Counted from the stretch's first letter, positions 18,975-28,390 are shown. The stretch is 64,000 nucleotides of DNA from Sulfuricurvum sp. 17-40-25 (GCA_002282015.1 NCIJ01000006.1:27162-91161), one strand, 5' to 3'. Notes: generated by a model from the letters alone, not told the origin. Numbers and translations are program-made.

Positions 18975-19587
18975 TTCCTTCTTTTATCACTTTTGCCGGA
19001 AATCCAGCAATAATTGAATGAGCTGGATAAGGTCTAGCCGTCACTAAGCTTCCCATGCCTACAACCGTATTTTCCAAAAGGGATACCCCTTTTAAAATTT
19101 TGACATTTCTACCGATCCAAACATGATCTGAAATAAAAATCGGTTTACTCTTATTGATTCGTACTCCATTTTGATAAACAGAATGTCCGTCACATGACCA
19201 AAACTCCACGTCATCTGCAATCAAGTTATAATTTCCAATGCTAACCTGATCTTTAAACTCGCAACAAATGATTTTAGCACCACCTATTTCAGTACTTTTA
19301 CCTATCATAACCTGACTTCCAGAGTTTTGGACAATGATCTCTAATGCCCCTATTTTAGTACCTTCATCTATAAAAATTGTGTTATCATCCCCATCTATAC
19401 CTATGCGAATATTTTTTAAGCTTCCTTCTCTAATCGTAATCGTATTATTTTTACCTGTTATACGAATTTTTGATTTTCCTCGTAATACTCCACTTACATT
19501 AAAATTATTATTAAAAAGATTCCCAATTTTTTTGTTAGCTAATAATAAAAAAAATATGATCTTCAGTTGATTTAAAACTACTCGCAT
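18949..19587 (-). CDS. Left-handed beta-helix (hexapeptide) acyltransferase
   Basis: A 212-residue protein with imperfect hexapeptide repeats from about residue 40 to 190 and the acetyltransferase signature DHVWIGRNVKILKGVSL followed by VVGMGSLVTARPYPAHSIIAGFPAKV. The fold belongs to the maltose/serine/sugar O-acetyltransferase superfamily; the likely acceptor is a sugar of the surface polysaccharide. A GAGGA site lies 8 bp before the ATG. Directly upstream is a decayed glycosyltransferase, and the gene's 3' end runs 26 bp into the O-antigen ligase gene on the other strand. Confidence 0.85.
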   Translation of the reverse strand: MRVVLNQLKIIFFLLLANKKIGNLFNNNFNVSGVLRGKSKIRITGKNNTITIREGSLKNIRIGIDGDDNTIFIDEGTKIGALEIIVQNSGSQVMIGKSTEIGGAKIICCEFKDQVSIGNYNLIADDVEFWSCDGHSVYQNGVRINKSKPIFISDHVWIGRNVKILKGVSLLENTVVGMGSLVTARPYPAHSIIAGFPAKVIKEGITWSVERT

Positions 19588-19819
19588 TTAGAAATTCCTC
19601 AATAAAAATAATATACATAATGCCATTGTTTTGAGCACGGTCCTTTCGTATTCCAATGTTTTCTTGGTTCTTATGCTTTATATCCAATCCCGTAATTGTC
19701 GAAAGACACTCGTATATTTATGAATTTTTACCCTCTTCAGCGACAATAACTTCAAAATAAGTATACGTTTGACGTTTCAATACCTCAACTATCAACGATA
19801 AAGAAGTAGCATCCCCTTC
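19588..19819 (-). pseudogene. Remnant of a family 2 glycosyltransferase
   Basis: In one minus-strand frame the sequence reads EGDATSLSLIVEVLKRQTY, then FEVIVAEEGKNS, a TAA stop at 19718-19720, and in the same frame ECLSTITGLDIKHKNQENIGIRK (given here only in part), DRAQNNG and YIIFIEEF. This follows the first 95 residues of a GT2 enzyme (compare the intact gene at 12506: DALGFIFDSLERQT, HLTQEDDGWRKN, YLIFIDGD). The start codon is missing, the DxD equivalent is lost, and the C-terminal two thirds are gone. It lies between an intact GT4 gene and the acyltransferase gene, so the O-antigen locus has lost a transferase. Read by eye, not by database search. Confidence 0.82.
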
Positions 19820-19844
19820 TAAATCACAAGGATATCGTTGACTT

Positions 19845-20942
19845 TCATGCTTGTTGCAACCTCTTTTGTAATTCAGCAAACTTCTTTTGACTCTCAAAAA
19901 TATCTAAGGCTTTAGCCTTTCCAGTAACTGCATACTCTTCACGTAATGTAAAATTTTCATGTAACAAAAGCAACTTATCTGCCAAATCTTGACTATCAAA
20001 TGTTTTAAATAATAGCCCATTAATACCATCATCAATAATCTCTAACGGTCCGCCACTGTCACTGCCAACTACACACACCCCACACATCATCGCTTCAATC
20101 AGTACTAAACCAAATGTTTCATTTTCCGTCGCAAGTACCATAACATCACACAGCTGCATCATAGCCTGAGCTTCACGGGTAAAGCCCGTAAATATAATAC
20201 GGTCTTTCAATCCTCGCATCACACTATTTTGTTCAAGAGCCGTTAGATAATCATCACTCATCGCATGCCCGACAATCAATGCTCTGGCATCGATTCCCTG
20301 ATGAATCAGTTTTTCAATCGCATCGATGACAAGATATTGCCCTTTTTGCGGTTCAATACGTCCTACTATTCCTACAGTAAACGAATCTGCAAGTCCTAAT
20401 TCTTGGCGACGGTTCCTATTCTCTTCTTCAGAAATAATAATCGGCTGTTCAGCACCAATATAAAGAGTTTCTACTTTTGGACGGATGGACAAAGGAATAA
20501 ATTTTTCAATTTGTGTTTTTACCTGGTGAGTTACGGTAAGCATCAAATCCATATTACGGTATAAAAAGCGATGGTACACATCATCTTTGAACCGTGTCAT
20601 TGTCATATGGCGAGACTGAACTACTTTGGGCTTACGCTTGGAAAGTAGCTTTGCAATAATGGCCGTTGGAAGATCTTTAGTCCAGTGTAGATGTAAAATA
20701 TCAATAGACTCATTATCAATAATACGAGCTAAATCACGAGCTGTAAGCCATGCCGAAAAAACGTAACGGCGCTTTAGTGTGAAATAACGATAGTTTGTGT
20801 CATCATAATAACTTCGTAACTTTCCTTTTTCGTTAATTACGCTAATACACGTGTCTCCCAAATAACGAGAAGCACGCATCATGTAAAGCTCTAGGCCTCC
20901 AAGATCAGGGGAAAGACACAGTTCACATATCTTCTTACCCAC
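19845..20942 (-). CDS. Glycosyltransferase family 4
   Basis: A 365-residue GT-B retaining enzyme. The N-terminal domain begins LCLSPDLGGLELYMMRASRYL with the GG acceptor loop; the C-terminal donor domain has VGRIEPQKGQYLVIDAI and the E-x7-E signature ENETFGLVLIEAMMCGVCVVGS. Enzymes of this type use NDP-sugars on the cytoplasmic side of the membrane. The start overlaps the upstream GT2 gene by 8 bp. The order on the minus strand is deacetylase, GT2, GT4, pseudogene, acyltransferase, one probable transcription unit. Confidence 0.9.
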   Translation of the reverse strand: MGKKICELCLSPDLGGLELYMMRASRYLGDTCISVINEKGKLRSYYDDTNYRYFTLKRRYVFSAWLTARDLARIIDNESIDILHLHWTKDLPTAIIAKLLSKRKPKVVQSRHMTMTRFKDDVYHRFLYRNMDLMLTVTHQVKTQIEKFIPLSIRPKVETLYIGAEQPIIISEEENRNRRQELGLADSFTVGIVGRIEPQKGQYLVIDAIEKLIHQGIDARALIVGHAMSDDYLTALEQNSVMRGLKDRIIFTGFTREAQAMMQLCDVMVLATENETFGLVLIEAMMCGVCVVGSDSGGPLEIIDDGINGLLFKTFDSQDLADKLLLLHENFTLREEYAVTGKAKALDIFESQKKFAELQKRLQQA

Positions 20943-21693
20943 GCTTACTCTTTTGCTCCAAATTCATCTCATACAGTTTGATGTATTTATAAAAATTAGT
21001 CGCCATATGAGAAAAGGAAATAATGAGTCCCGCATATCCGTCCAAAAATCCTCGTTTGAGAATATAAGTTCTGAAAAAAGAATAGAGACCATTAAAAAAG
21101 GCTTTAAGGGGAGATGAGGATTTACGACCGACATTATCGTTTGCAAAAAGTGTTGAATAGCGGTCAAGTTTGACAATAAAATCGGAAATACTCATGTAGC
21201 TGTAATGCTTCATATTTCCCTCAATAGCCTCTTTATTCATCCCCTCATCGATGATATTTTCATGGACTGCATTGTCATTAAATCGCGTTACCGATTTATT
21301 GTAGATACGACGTATCTTTTGATTATTCCAGCCGCAATATTTGATCTGTATTTCTTTATAAAAAGCAAGAAAATTCACAATATAGATGGTCTTACTGTCT
21401 AGAGGTTTGATTTGTAGTGAGTGTAGTAAGGTATCGTCAACCACTTCGTCACTGTCAATAATCAAAATCCAATCGTTTTTGGCAAATCCAGCCGCACGGT
21501 TTTTTGTCGTCCCAAATCCGTCAAAGTTTCCCTCAATCAGATTCACATTAGGAAACTCCCGGGCAATGGCTACTGTTTCATCGGTCGAACCGTTATCGTA
21601 GACAATTACATCTTCAAAAAGCACTAGACTTTCCAGTGTACGGCGAATCGTTCGTGCGCCATTTTTTACAATCATCACTGCCGATACATTCAT
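20935..21693 (-). CDS. Glycosyltransferase family 2, WaaE/KdtX type
   Basis: About 252 residues, GT-A fold, beginning MNVSAVMIVKNGARTIRRTL. VIVYDNGSTDETV and the metal motif LIIDSDEVVD are typical of the WaaE/KdtX branch, which adds a glucose or similar residue to inner-core LPS. An ATG six codons upstream (21711) lies inside the deacetylase gene with a weak ribosome site, while the ATG at 21693 matches the family start, so I use it. The C-terminal 60 residues are hydrophobic/amphipathic. Confidence 0.85.
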   Translation of the reverse strand: MNVSAVMIVKNGARTIRRTLESLVLFEDVIVYDNGSTDETVAIAREFPNVNLIEGNFDGFGTTKNRAAGFAKNDWILIIDSDEVVDDTLLHSLQIKPLDSKTIYIVNFLAFYKEIQIKYCGWNNQKIRRIYNKSVTRFNDNAVHENIIDEGMNKEAIEGNMKHYSYMSISDFIVKLDRYSTLFANDNVGRKSSSPLKAFFNGLYSFFRTYILKRGFLDGYAGLIISFSHMATNFYKYIKLYEMNLEQKSKRG

Positions 21694-21695
21694 AC

Positions 21696-22427
21696 TCAAC
21701 TCTTTGCCCATTTCACCATAGTTTTACACCAAAAAACAAATTGGCTCAAAGGGTTAAAAAGGGAGCATGGGCGTTTAAGCCCATCCCCTTTGATACGATA
21801 GATCAATCCGCCAATGCCATCCCACGAAGGATTAAGTGCATTACCGATACGAAATACGTATGAATAATGTTCTCTCGCTAACTCAACTGCAGCATCGTTG
21901 TACTTGCCATACGGAAGGACAAACGAATCAACACGACAGCCGATTTTTTCTTCAAGCATTACTTTAGAAGAAAAGATCTCTTTTTCCAAATCAATGCCCT
22001 CATCTATCAGATTCACATGATTCATTGAGTGCGAAGCGATCATAACATGCCCGCTTTGAACCATTTCTCGAAGCTCTTTAAAGGTACAAAAAGGGGCAAA
22101 ATCATTATAGTTTTTGTAGATATCTTCATGTTTTAAAGATAAGCGTTGTTGTGAATCAATATCCGTATGATCAAGAATAAAAGCGCAGGGAACTGCGAGA
22201 AGAGCTTTTAGATTGTACTGCTTGAGCAAGGGAAAAATATAATAGTAAAAATCGTAATACGCATCGTCAAACGTCAAACAAATAGAACGATTGGTGATGG
22301 TTTCGCCTGGAAAAATAGTAGTGTAGCGCTCGCTGATAAGTTCCAAGTGGGCTTTCATCATCACATCTGAATTCGAAAGAGGCAGGTCATCACTGTTAAC
22401 ATGATGGTACATAATGACTGGTAGCAT
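21696..22427 (-). CDS. Polysaccharide deacetylase (NodB domain)
   Basis: A 243-residue carbohydrate esterase family 4 type protein. Metal and catalytic residues are visible: TFDDAYYD (Asp54, Asp55) and SHSMNH (His133, His137). No signal peptide is seen, so it probably acts in the cytoplasm on a lipid-linked or nucleotide-bound glycan; many LPS loci contain such a protein. GAGAGGA precedes the ATG and a TATAAT-like box lies further upstream. It overlaps or abuts the GT2 gene, so the two are coupled. Confidence 0.87.
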   Translation of the reverse strand: MLPVIMYHHVNSDDLPLSNSDVMMKAHLELISERYTTIFPGETITNRSICLTFDDAYYDFYYYIFPLLKQYNLKALLAVPCAFILDHTDIDSQQRLSLKHEDIYKNYNDFAPFCTFKELREMVQSGHVMIASHSMNHVNLIDEGIDLEKEIFSSKVMLEEKIGCRVDSFVLPYGKYNDAAVELAREHYSYVFRIGNALNPSWDGIGGLIYRIKGDGLKRPCSLFNPLSQFVFWCKTMVKWAKS

Positions 22428-22499
22428 TCTACTGTCCTCTCTCGCCTTTCAGGAATTATAAAGTATCATACCACACCCTCACTTAGGCAAAAGGTTACC

Positions 22500-23267
22500 A
22501 TGAGCGTTCAGTGCGACTATTCATCTAATTATGAATCACTTATCCACTCTTTCGAATCCATACAAGCGATTTTCGCAGGAGATAATCACAGTATCCATAA
22601 GGCACGTAATGAACTGAAAATCATTGAACTGGACGGAATCAGCACTGTTGTAAAATCGTTTAAGGTACCTCATCTGCTTAACCGTATTGTTTATACCTAT
22701 TTTCGCAAGAGCAAGGCCTATAAATCCTACCATAATGCGCTTCGCTTGAGAGAGTTAAATATCTCAACTCCCAATCCCATTGCACAAATCGAGTTTTTTG
22801 AATCCGGACTTTTAGGCGAAAGTTTTTTTATTGCTGAATATTTTGCTTATGATTTCACTATCCGAACTCCACTGCTTGAACCCCTTGAAGATCGAGAATC
22901 GATTTTCAAAGCCTTTGCGGCCTATACCTATGATCTGCACCAAAAAGGGGTCTGGCATCTAGATTACTCCCCGGGTAATATTCTCATCAAACGCACGGAC
23001 AAAGGCTACCTCTTTAGCATTGTGGATATCAACCGTATGGAGTTTCGGCCTATTAGTCCACTCGAGGGATGTGAAAACTTTAACAAGTTGTGGGCATCCG
23101 ATGAAGAACTGGAAATTATGGGGCGGGAATATGCGCGACTAAGCGGATTTAATGTCGCAGTAACGATCGCCGAAATGAAAAAATATAACGACGCCAATAA
23201 GAGAACCAAAAATTTTAAAAAAAGACTCAAAAACCTTTTAAAAGGAAATTTTTCAACTCCTGCTTAA
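22500..23267 (+). CDS. LPS core kinase-like protein (WaaP/Kdo kinase family)
   Basis: A 255-residue protein of the lipopolysaccharide-kinase branch of the protein-kinase fold. It has an ATP-anchoring lysine (about Lys52, STVVKSFKVP), the catalytic loop HLDYSPGNILI (Asp155, Asn160) and a DxN-type metal motif VDINRMEF. Such enzymes phosphorylate heptose or Kdo of the inner core. It stands divergent from the deacetylase with an AAAGG ribosome site, and its 3' end overlaps the opposing heptosyltransferase gene by 41 bp. Confidence 0.8.
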   Translation: MSVQCDYSSNYESLIHSFESIQAIFAGDNHSIHKARNELKIIELDGISTVVKSFKVPHLLNRIVYTYFRKSKAYKSYHNALRLRELNISTPNPIAQIEFFESGLLGESFFIAEYFAYDFTIRTPLLEPLEDRESIFKAFAAYTYDLHQKGVWHLDYSPGNILIKRTDKGYLFSIVDINRMEFRPISPLEGCENFNKLWASDEELEIMGREYARLSGFNVAVTIAEMKKYNDANKRTKNFKKRLKNLLKGNFSTPA

Positions 23268-24198
23268 CGGTTTCAAACATCTTAGCTCTTCCTTCTGGTT
23301 CTAATGGAATCATAAAATGATGTTGCCGACTCTCTTCACCAATACTCTTCCAGCGTGCCGCAGAGGCAAATTTAGAATCTCCAAAAAACGTCAATGTCTC
23401 ACAACCGCTCGCACTTGCTAGATGATACGTTCCCGTTGAGGTACTCACAAAAAGTTTGAATCGGCTCAGTAATGCCGCAAAATCAACAATGCTTCCTTGC
23501 GAACGATATAAGATGACGCTAGTGTCTCCTAAAAGCTCCTTGGCTTGCTCATAAAGCTTTTCTTCATCCGGACCAAACGTCATCACAACATCAATGGTTT
23601 GATTCTCAACCGTAAGCTTTACTAGCTCTATATATTCTTCCAAGGTCCAATTGGCATCAGAGGATCCTCCAAATCCAGGATGAAAGGCGACTATTGGTTT
23701 AGTAATAGAATATTCACCACAAAATTTCTGAAAGTTTTCATCCGTAAAGCGTAAAAGAGGTTTGGGAAAATCAAGTAAAATATCTTCAAAAAGTACTCGA
23801 GCAAGCTGTAGGTTGTATTCAAACTCTGCCATCTCTACACGACTGCGGCGCTGTTTGATACCATGGGTGTAAAAGATTTGGGCTATTTTGGTTGCTGGCG
23901 CTATGCGAATAGGAATACGGGCTAAAAATTGGGCGATAGCGACACGAGTATTGGAAAAAAGTGTAATAGAGGCACGAATCTTAGCTTTTTTAATTTTAAA
24001 CATCAGTTCCAAAATATCAGGAGCGTCATCTACGATTACCTCATCGATAAAATCACACGATTGGGCAAGCTTACGATTTAAAGGTGCTACAAGAGCGATA
24101 ATACGGTTTGATGGATTATAGTGTTTCAGGACATACAGTGTCGGCAATGCCGTAATAAAATCACCTAGCTTGTCGTTTCGTACCACTAATATATTCAT
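23227..24198 (-). CDS. Heptosyltransferase-like glycosyltransferase family 9
   Basis: A 323-residue GT9 protein. N terminus MNILVVRNDKLGDFITALPTL shows the family motif with the catalytic Asp of KLGDF; the donor-site region near residue 260 reads VSTSTGTYHLASASGCETLTFFG. ADP-heptose made by gmhA, hldE, gmhB and hldD in this window is the likely donor. A GAGGTGG site lies before the ATG. It is distinct from WaaF-like 25436 and from the GT9 at 11454, so the strain has three enzymes of this family here. Confidence 0.87.
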   Translation of the reverse strand: MNILVVRNDKLGDFITALPTLYVLKHYNPSNRIIALVAPLNRKLAQSCDFIDEVIVDDAPDILELMFKIKKAKIRASITLFSNTRVAIAQFLARIPIRIAPATKIAQIFYTHGIKQRRSRVEMAEFEYNLQLARVLFEDILLDFPKPLLRFTDENFQKFCGEYSITKPIVAFHPGFGGSSDANWTLEEYIELVKLTVENQTIDVVMTFGPDEEKLYEQAKELLGDTSVILYRSQGSIVDFAALLSRFKLFVSTSTGTYHLASASGCETLTFFGDSKFASAARWKSIGEESRQHHFMIPLEPEGRAKMFETVKQELKNFLLKGF

Positions 24199-24251
24199 TA
24201 TCCCACCTCGTTTATTCCTTATATTTTACCCGATTCCTGTTGATAAAACGG

Positions 24252-24257
24252 TACAAT
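24252..24257 (+). promoter_or_regulatory. -10-like box 7 bp before a start codon
   Basis: TACAAT followed by 7 bp and then the ATG at 24265. If used, the transcript would begin at or next to the start codon and be leaderless. No ribosome-binding site is seen before this ATG. Confidence 0.4.
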
Positions 24258-24264
24258 GTCACCT

Positions 24265-25434
24265 ATGAAAGAACCGTTTGCCTGGGATCATTATTCCGAT
24301 CAACCTGCCATCATCCGCGACAAAGCACTAAAGCGTAAGATGCGGCGTAGTGCATTGTTCTCACTTATCAAAACTTTTTTAATTTCTTTAATTGTGTTAC
24401 CCATTGCTTATATCGTAACCTTTTTCCTTCCTCGCAAAAAAATAAGTGGTGAAGAGTTCTTTGGTATGGGAGTCAACCTCAACAACAACCCTGCTCTCGT
24501 GCCAGAATATATCAACGAATTAGGTGTCAAGAAGCTCCTTGTGCGTATTGCTCTTTGGGAGATGGATCGTCTGGATGAGTACGTGGCTTTTATCGATTCA
24601 CTCCAAGAACATCATATTACTGTTGCTATCTTGCAGGACCGTGAACATATTACTGATCTTAACCTCACAAAAGTGCATTTAAGCCAAATATTTACAGCAC
24701 TTGAGCATCACTGTAATACCTATGTTATCGGATCAACCATCAATCGTGCAAAATGGGGATTTTTCAGTGTAAATGAATATCTTAAATTTTATTCGGTCGC
24801 TTATAGTTTGAAAAAAGAGCTCTTTCCCAATCTCAAGTTCATTGGTTCCCAGACAATCGATTTTGAACTTCACTTTACCACTCATACGCTTTTCAATCTT
24901 CAAAATATTTATTTCGATGCACTAGGGACACTTCTGTATGTTGACAGACGCGGTGCGCCTGAAAATACCCAGATGGGATTTAATCTGATGGGGAAAATCA
25001 ACCTTATCGATGCCCTGATGCGTCTTAGTTTTAAAACTGCCAATGAACTCATCATAACCGAGACCAATTGGCCGATCAAAAATACAGCACCCTATGCCCC
25101 CACCAGCGAATACGAGTGTGTAGATGAAGCAGAGTATACGAACTACATGATACGCTATCATCTACTGGCCTTTGCGACTCAAAAAGTTACCAGTGTGTAT
25201 TGGCATCAGCTCATCGCACCCGGATATGGGCTCATTGATAATCGAGAAGGGGTTATCATCAAACGAAATGCTTTTTATGCCTATCAAACGATGTTCACCC
25301 ATTTAGGTGATGCGACCTTTGATCATTTTAGTAAAAAAAATGGAGCCTATCACCTAATATGTTCTACTCCAAGAGGGTCGCTAACTATTACGTGGGATCT
25401 TCATTCAACACCGATTTATACCTACAAGGCTTAA
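24265..25434 (+). CDS. Membrane-anchored protein with glycosidase-like TIM-barrel features, unknown function
   Basis: About 389 residues (an alternative ATG lies at 24256). One strong membrane segment sits at about residues 33-56 after a basic cytoplasmic start, so the rest faces the periplasm. The soluble part looks like alternating beta/alpha units, with LLVRIALWEMDRLDEYVAFI, YVIGSTINRAKWG and, late, LIITETNWP, where the Glu could be the nucleophile of a clan GH-A glycosidase; the WH in YWHQL also fits. I do not recognise a named family. The gene sits between two heptosyltransferases and the next start follows after 1 bp, so an LPS or glycan role is inferred. Confidence 0.6.
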   Translation: MKEPFAWDHYSDQPAIIRDKALKRKMRRSALFSLIKTFLISLIVLPIAYIVTFFLPRKKISGEEFFGMGVNLNNNPALVPEYINELGVKKLLVRIALWEMDRLDEYVAFIDSLQEHHITVAILQDREHITDLNLTKVHLSQIFTALEHHCNTYVIGSTINRAKWGFFSVNEYLKFYSVAYSLKKELFPNLKFIGSQTIDFELHFTTHTLFNLQNIYFDALGTLLYVDRRGAPENTQMGFNLMGKINLIDALMRLSFKTANELIITETNWPIKNTAPYAPTSEYECVDEAEYTNYMIRYHLLAFATQKVTSVYWHQLIAPGYGLIDNREGVIIKRNAFYAYQTMFTHLGDATFDHFSKKNGAYHLICSTPRGSLTITWDLHSTPIYTYKA

Positions 25435-25435
25435 T

Positions 25436-26395
25436 GTGACCATTTTAATCATTCTCCCAAACTGGCTAGGCGATGCGGTAATGGCAACACCCGCTATAGA
25501 AGCGCTCTGTGAACAATACCCCCAAGCACAGTTAACACTTGTAGGTTCTCACGTCAGTATAGAAGCCCTCAAACATCATCCGCAATGCACACGAAGTTAT
25601 GTAGATGAAACGAAAAAAAAGGGGAACCGTTTTCTCAATACCTATCGTTTTGCCAAGGAGCTTGGGGCTCATGATATGGCCATCACTTTTCGCAACCAGC
25701 TGCATTCCTCTCTTTTGCTGTATTGGAGCCAAACACCAATAACTGCAGGACGTTCAACATGGCATTCAAAGCTTTTGCTTACCCATGCAATCAAACCAAC
25801 CCATCCCTCACATCTGGTAGAACAATATGGTGACATAGCCCAAAGCTTAACTCCAAAACCTCTTGAGATAGAAAAACTAAAGCTTCACCTTCCTGTCCAT
25901 CAATACTATCGTCCAACACTTGGGATTAATCCGGGAGCCACCTATGGAAGTGCCAAACGATGGTATCCCGAAAAGTTTGCCGCAGTAGCTCTGGAGTTGA
26001 GTAATCACTATGAGATTATTTTATTCGGAGGCCCTGGCGAAGTGGATATGGCAAAAGACATTGAATCACGCCTTCATGGTATTGCCCTCACTAATATGGC
26101 AGGAAAAACATCTGTGCCTGAGTTGTGCTCCATGATTGCCGGATTGGATATGTTTATCACCAACGACAGTGGCCCCATGCATGTTGCCGCAGCGTATCAA
26201 GTTCCGACAGTAGCTATTTTTGGTCCGACACGGTATTTAGAAACGTCTCAATGGAAAAATGAAAAAAGTAAGATTGTCCGACACGATATGGAGTGTGCAC
26301 CTTGCATGAAGCGTGAATGTCCTCTAGGACATCACGAATGTATGAAGAATATCACCCCAAATGAGGTAATAGAAGCGGTTAGAAGTCTAATCTGA
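25436..26395 (+). CDS. waaF: ADP-heptose:LPS heptosyltransferase II
   Basis: A 319-residue GT9 enzyme adding the second heptose to the LPS inner core. N-terminal IILPNWLGDAVMATPAIEAL contains the catalytic Asp of the WLGD motif characteristic of WaaF; GINPGATYGSAKRWYPEKF and TNDSGPMHVAAAYQVPTVAIFGPT are further family blocks. Several C-terminal cysteines (CAPCMKRECPLGHHEC) are common in the family. The start is GTG with an AAGG site in the end of the previous gene. The 3' end overlaps the opposing yfaZ-like gene by 17 bp. Confidence 0.9.
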   Translation: MTILIILPNWLGDAVMATPAIEALCEQYPQAQLTLVGSHVSIEALKHHPQCTRSYVDETKKKGNRFLNTYRFAKELGAHDMAITFRNQLHSSLLLYWSQTPITAGRSTWHSKLLLTHAIKPTHPSHLVEQYGDIAQSLTPKPLEIEKLKLHLPVHQYYRPTLGINPGATYGSAKRWYPEKFAAVALELSNHYEIILFGGPGEVDMAKDIESRLHGIALTNMAGKTSVPELCSMIAGLDMFITNDSGPMHVAAAYQVPTVAIFGPTRYLETSQWKNEKSKIVRHDMECAPCMKRECPLGHHECMKNITPNEVIEAVRSLI

Positions 26396-26963
26396 GTCCA
26401 AAATACCATGAATCGTTATACGTCACACTGCGATTTTTCAAATTGGTATCGATCTGGCGATATCCAACTTCCACACGAGCATTCTCAATGGGTTCTACAT
26501 CTAAGTGAATACGCGTCTCAAAATAATCATCCGCATCTTTAAACGCAAGTACTGAAGGAGCATAATACAGTGCCCCTCCTAGATAAAATGCGATTGGAGA
26601 ATGAAGCGGCAACTTTAGCTCTGCCTCAATTCCTAATGGAATCGCAGCATAACTTTGACCATCGATCTTAGTAAATTCACCTTTAAATCCAAGCCCTATT
26701 TTTAATCCTCGAACACCGGTAACATCGTTTTGTGCCATAAAGGAAACTTCCATCAACGCATCAGGATCGGCAATCGTTTGACTGTTATTGTTGTCCCCAT
26801 TTAAAAATCGAGCACCAACATACGTATGTGCTAAACTCCCCATACGTCCCATATCCAGACGAATCTGTCCTTCAACGTCTTTATCATTGACATTGACTTC
26901 CACTTGATGTGCCCCAAACGCTGCACTGCAAATTAATGCAATTAGTACTATTTTTTTTAACAT
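26379..26963 (-). CDS. YfaZ family outer-membrane protein
   Basis: A 194-residue protein with a cleavable signal peptide (residues 1-18, ending AAFGA) and an amphipathic beta-strand pattern ending in an aromatic residue (WYFGLRLDF), typical of small outer-membrane beta-barrels. The sequence matches the YfaZ family in layout, with a conserved VEVGYRQID strand near the end. Function is unknown. It overlaps the hldE end by 7 bp and is probably co-transcribed with hldD-hldE. Confidence 0.8.
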   Translation of the reverse strand: MLKKIVLIALICSAAFGAHQVEVNVNDKDVEGQIRLDMGRMGSLAHTYVGARFLNGDNNNSQTIADPDALMEVSFMAQNDVTGVRGLKIGLGFKGEFTKIDGQSYAAIPLGIEAELKLPLHSPIAFYLGGALYYAPSVLAFKDADDYFETRIHLDVEPIENARVEVGYRQIDTNLKNRSVTYNDSWYFGLRLDF

Positions 26964-28390
26964 GTTGTTCCTTCATTGATACGTGCAATCGTGGCTGTCG
27001 TACTTTTTCCATCTACAAATTCTACCAAACGTAGTTCTTTAGCAAATTGGGCTCCAACAACTGATTTTCCCTCATAGTCCCCACCCTTGACTAAAATATC
27101 AGGAGAAATACTTTTGATAAGTTCATAAGGGGTTTCATCGCTAAACATCACGACATAATCGACCGATTCAAGTGCAGCTAAAATATACGCACGGTCATTT
27201 TGAGGATTTACCGGTCGTGTTGGTCCTTTGAGTTCTCGAACAGAGCTATCCGAGTTAAGCCCTACAATCAAAACATCCCCATAACTTTTTGCCTCTTGGA
27301 GATATTTAACATGTCCCACATGAAGAATATCAAAACAACCGTTCGTGAAAACGACGCGCTTACCTTCACGCTTGAATCGTTGTGCAATCGCCACAATCTC
27401 GGTTTGCGACTTAATATGCGTATCTGAACTACTTTGATGCAAGCTGGATTCATAGGTCTCGATCTCGTCCAAAGTCACCGTGGCAGATCCGATCTTACCC
27501 ACAACCACTGCAGCCGCATGATTGGCAAAAGGAGCTGCCTCATCGATAGAGAGTCCACACGAAAGAGCAAAAGATAAAGAAGCGATAACCGTATCCCCCG
27601 CACCCGTAACATCAAAGACCTCTTTGGCAACCGTCGGATATCGACGCATACTCTCATCATAAATAGCGATCCCGTCTTCAGAGAGGGTGATCATAGAACA
27701 TTGCAAGTTACATGTAGACTTAAGACCCAAAAGTGCTTCACGTAAAGTTTCGTCATCTTTAATCGTAATCCCCGTTGCTTCGGAAGCCTCTTTTTTATTG
27801 GGTGTCAGTAAATAAGCACCGCTGTATTTACAATAATCTTTCCCCTTTGGGTCAACCAAAACTTTTTTATCTTTGGTTTTAGCGCACGCGATAACCCCTT
27901 GGGCCACGGCCTCGGTTATAACTCCTTTACCGTAATCAGAGAGAATCACCATATCGCATTGATCGATAATACGTAAAACATAAGCAATGAGTTTTTGAGC
28001 ACTTAACTCTTCGATAGATTCTTTTGACTCTTTGTCATAACGCAGTATTTGCTGATTTGAGGCAATAATGCGGCTTTTTTTAGAGGTTTTACGTCCCTCC
28101 TGAATAACCAATCCCTCGCATGAAGCACCCAGTGAAGAAAGCATTTTCGTAAGCTCAAGACCATTTTCATCATCACCTATCACACCAGCCACACTGACAC
28201 GCGCACCCAATGTTACGAGATTATTGACAACGTTTCCAGCCCCACCGAGAACCGTTGTCTCACGTGCGATATCAACCACTTGAACCGGAGCTTCAGGAGA
28301 GATACGTTCACACCCACCCCATAAATAATGGTCAATCATCAAATCACCAATAACAAGAATATGAGGCTGTGCGTTTTTCAAACGATTCAT
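26957..28390 (-). CDS. hldE: Bifunctional heptose 7-phosphate kinase / heptose 1-phosphate adenylyltransferase
   Basis: A fusion protein of 477 residues that performs steps two and four of ADP-heptose synthesis. Residues 1-315 are a ribokinase-type kinase with the anion hole DVTGAGD (260-266); residues 340-477 are a cytidylyltransferase-like domain with TNGCFDILHVGH (349-360), containing the HxGH motif. Both sets of active-site residues are intact. It overlaps hldD by 4 bp. gmhB and gmhA lie 5 kb further on the same strand, so the pathway is complete but in two pieces. Confidence 0.96.
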   Translation of the reverse strand: MNRLKNAQPHILVIGDLMIDHYLWGGCERISPEAPVQVVDIARETTVLGGAGNVVNNLVTLGARVSVAGVIGDDENGLELTKMLSSLGASCEGLVIQEGRKTSKKSRIIASNQQILRYDKESKESIEELSAQKLIAYVLRIIDQCDMVILSDYGKGVITEAVAQGVIACAKTKDKKVLVDPKGKDYCKYSGAYLLTPNKKEASEATGITIKDDETLREALLGLKSTCNLQCSMITLSEDGIAIYDESMRRYPTVAKEVFDVTGAGDTVIASLSFALSCGLSIDEAAPFANHAAAVVVGKIGSATVTLDEIETYESSLHQSSSDTHIKSQTEIVAIAQRFKREGKRVVFTNGCFDILHVGHVKYLQEAKSYGDVLIVGLNSDSSVRELKGPTRPVNPQNDRAYILAALESVDYVVMFSDETPYELIKSISPDILVKGGDYEGKSVVGAQFAKELRLVEFVDGKSTTATIARINEGTTC

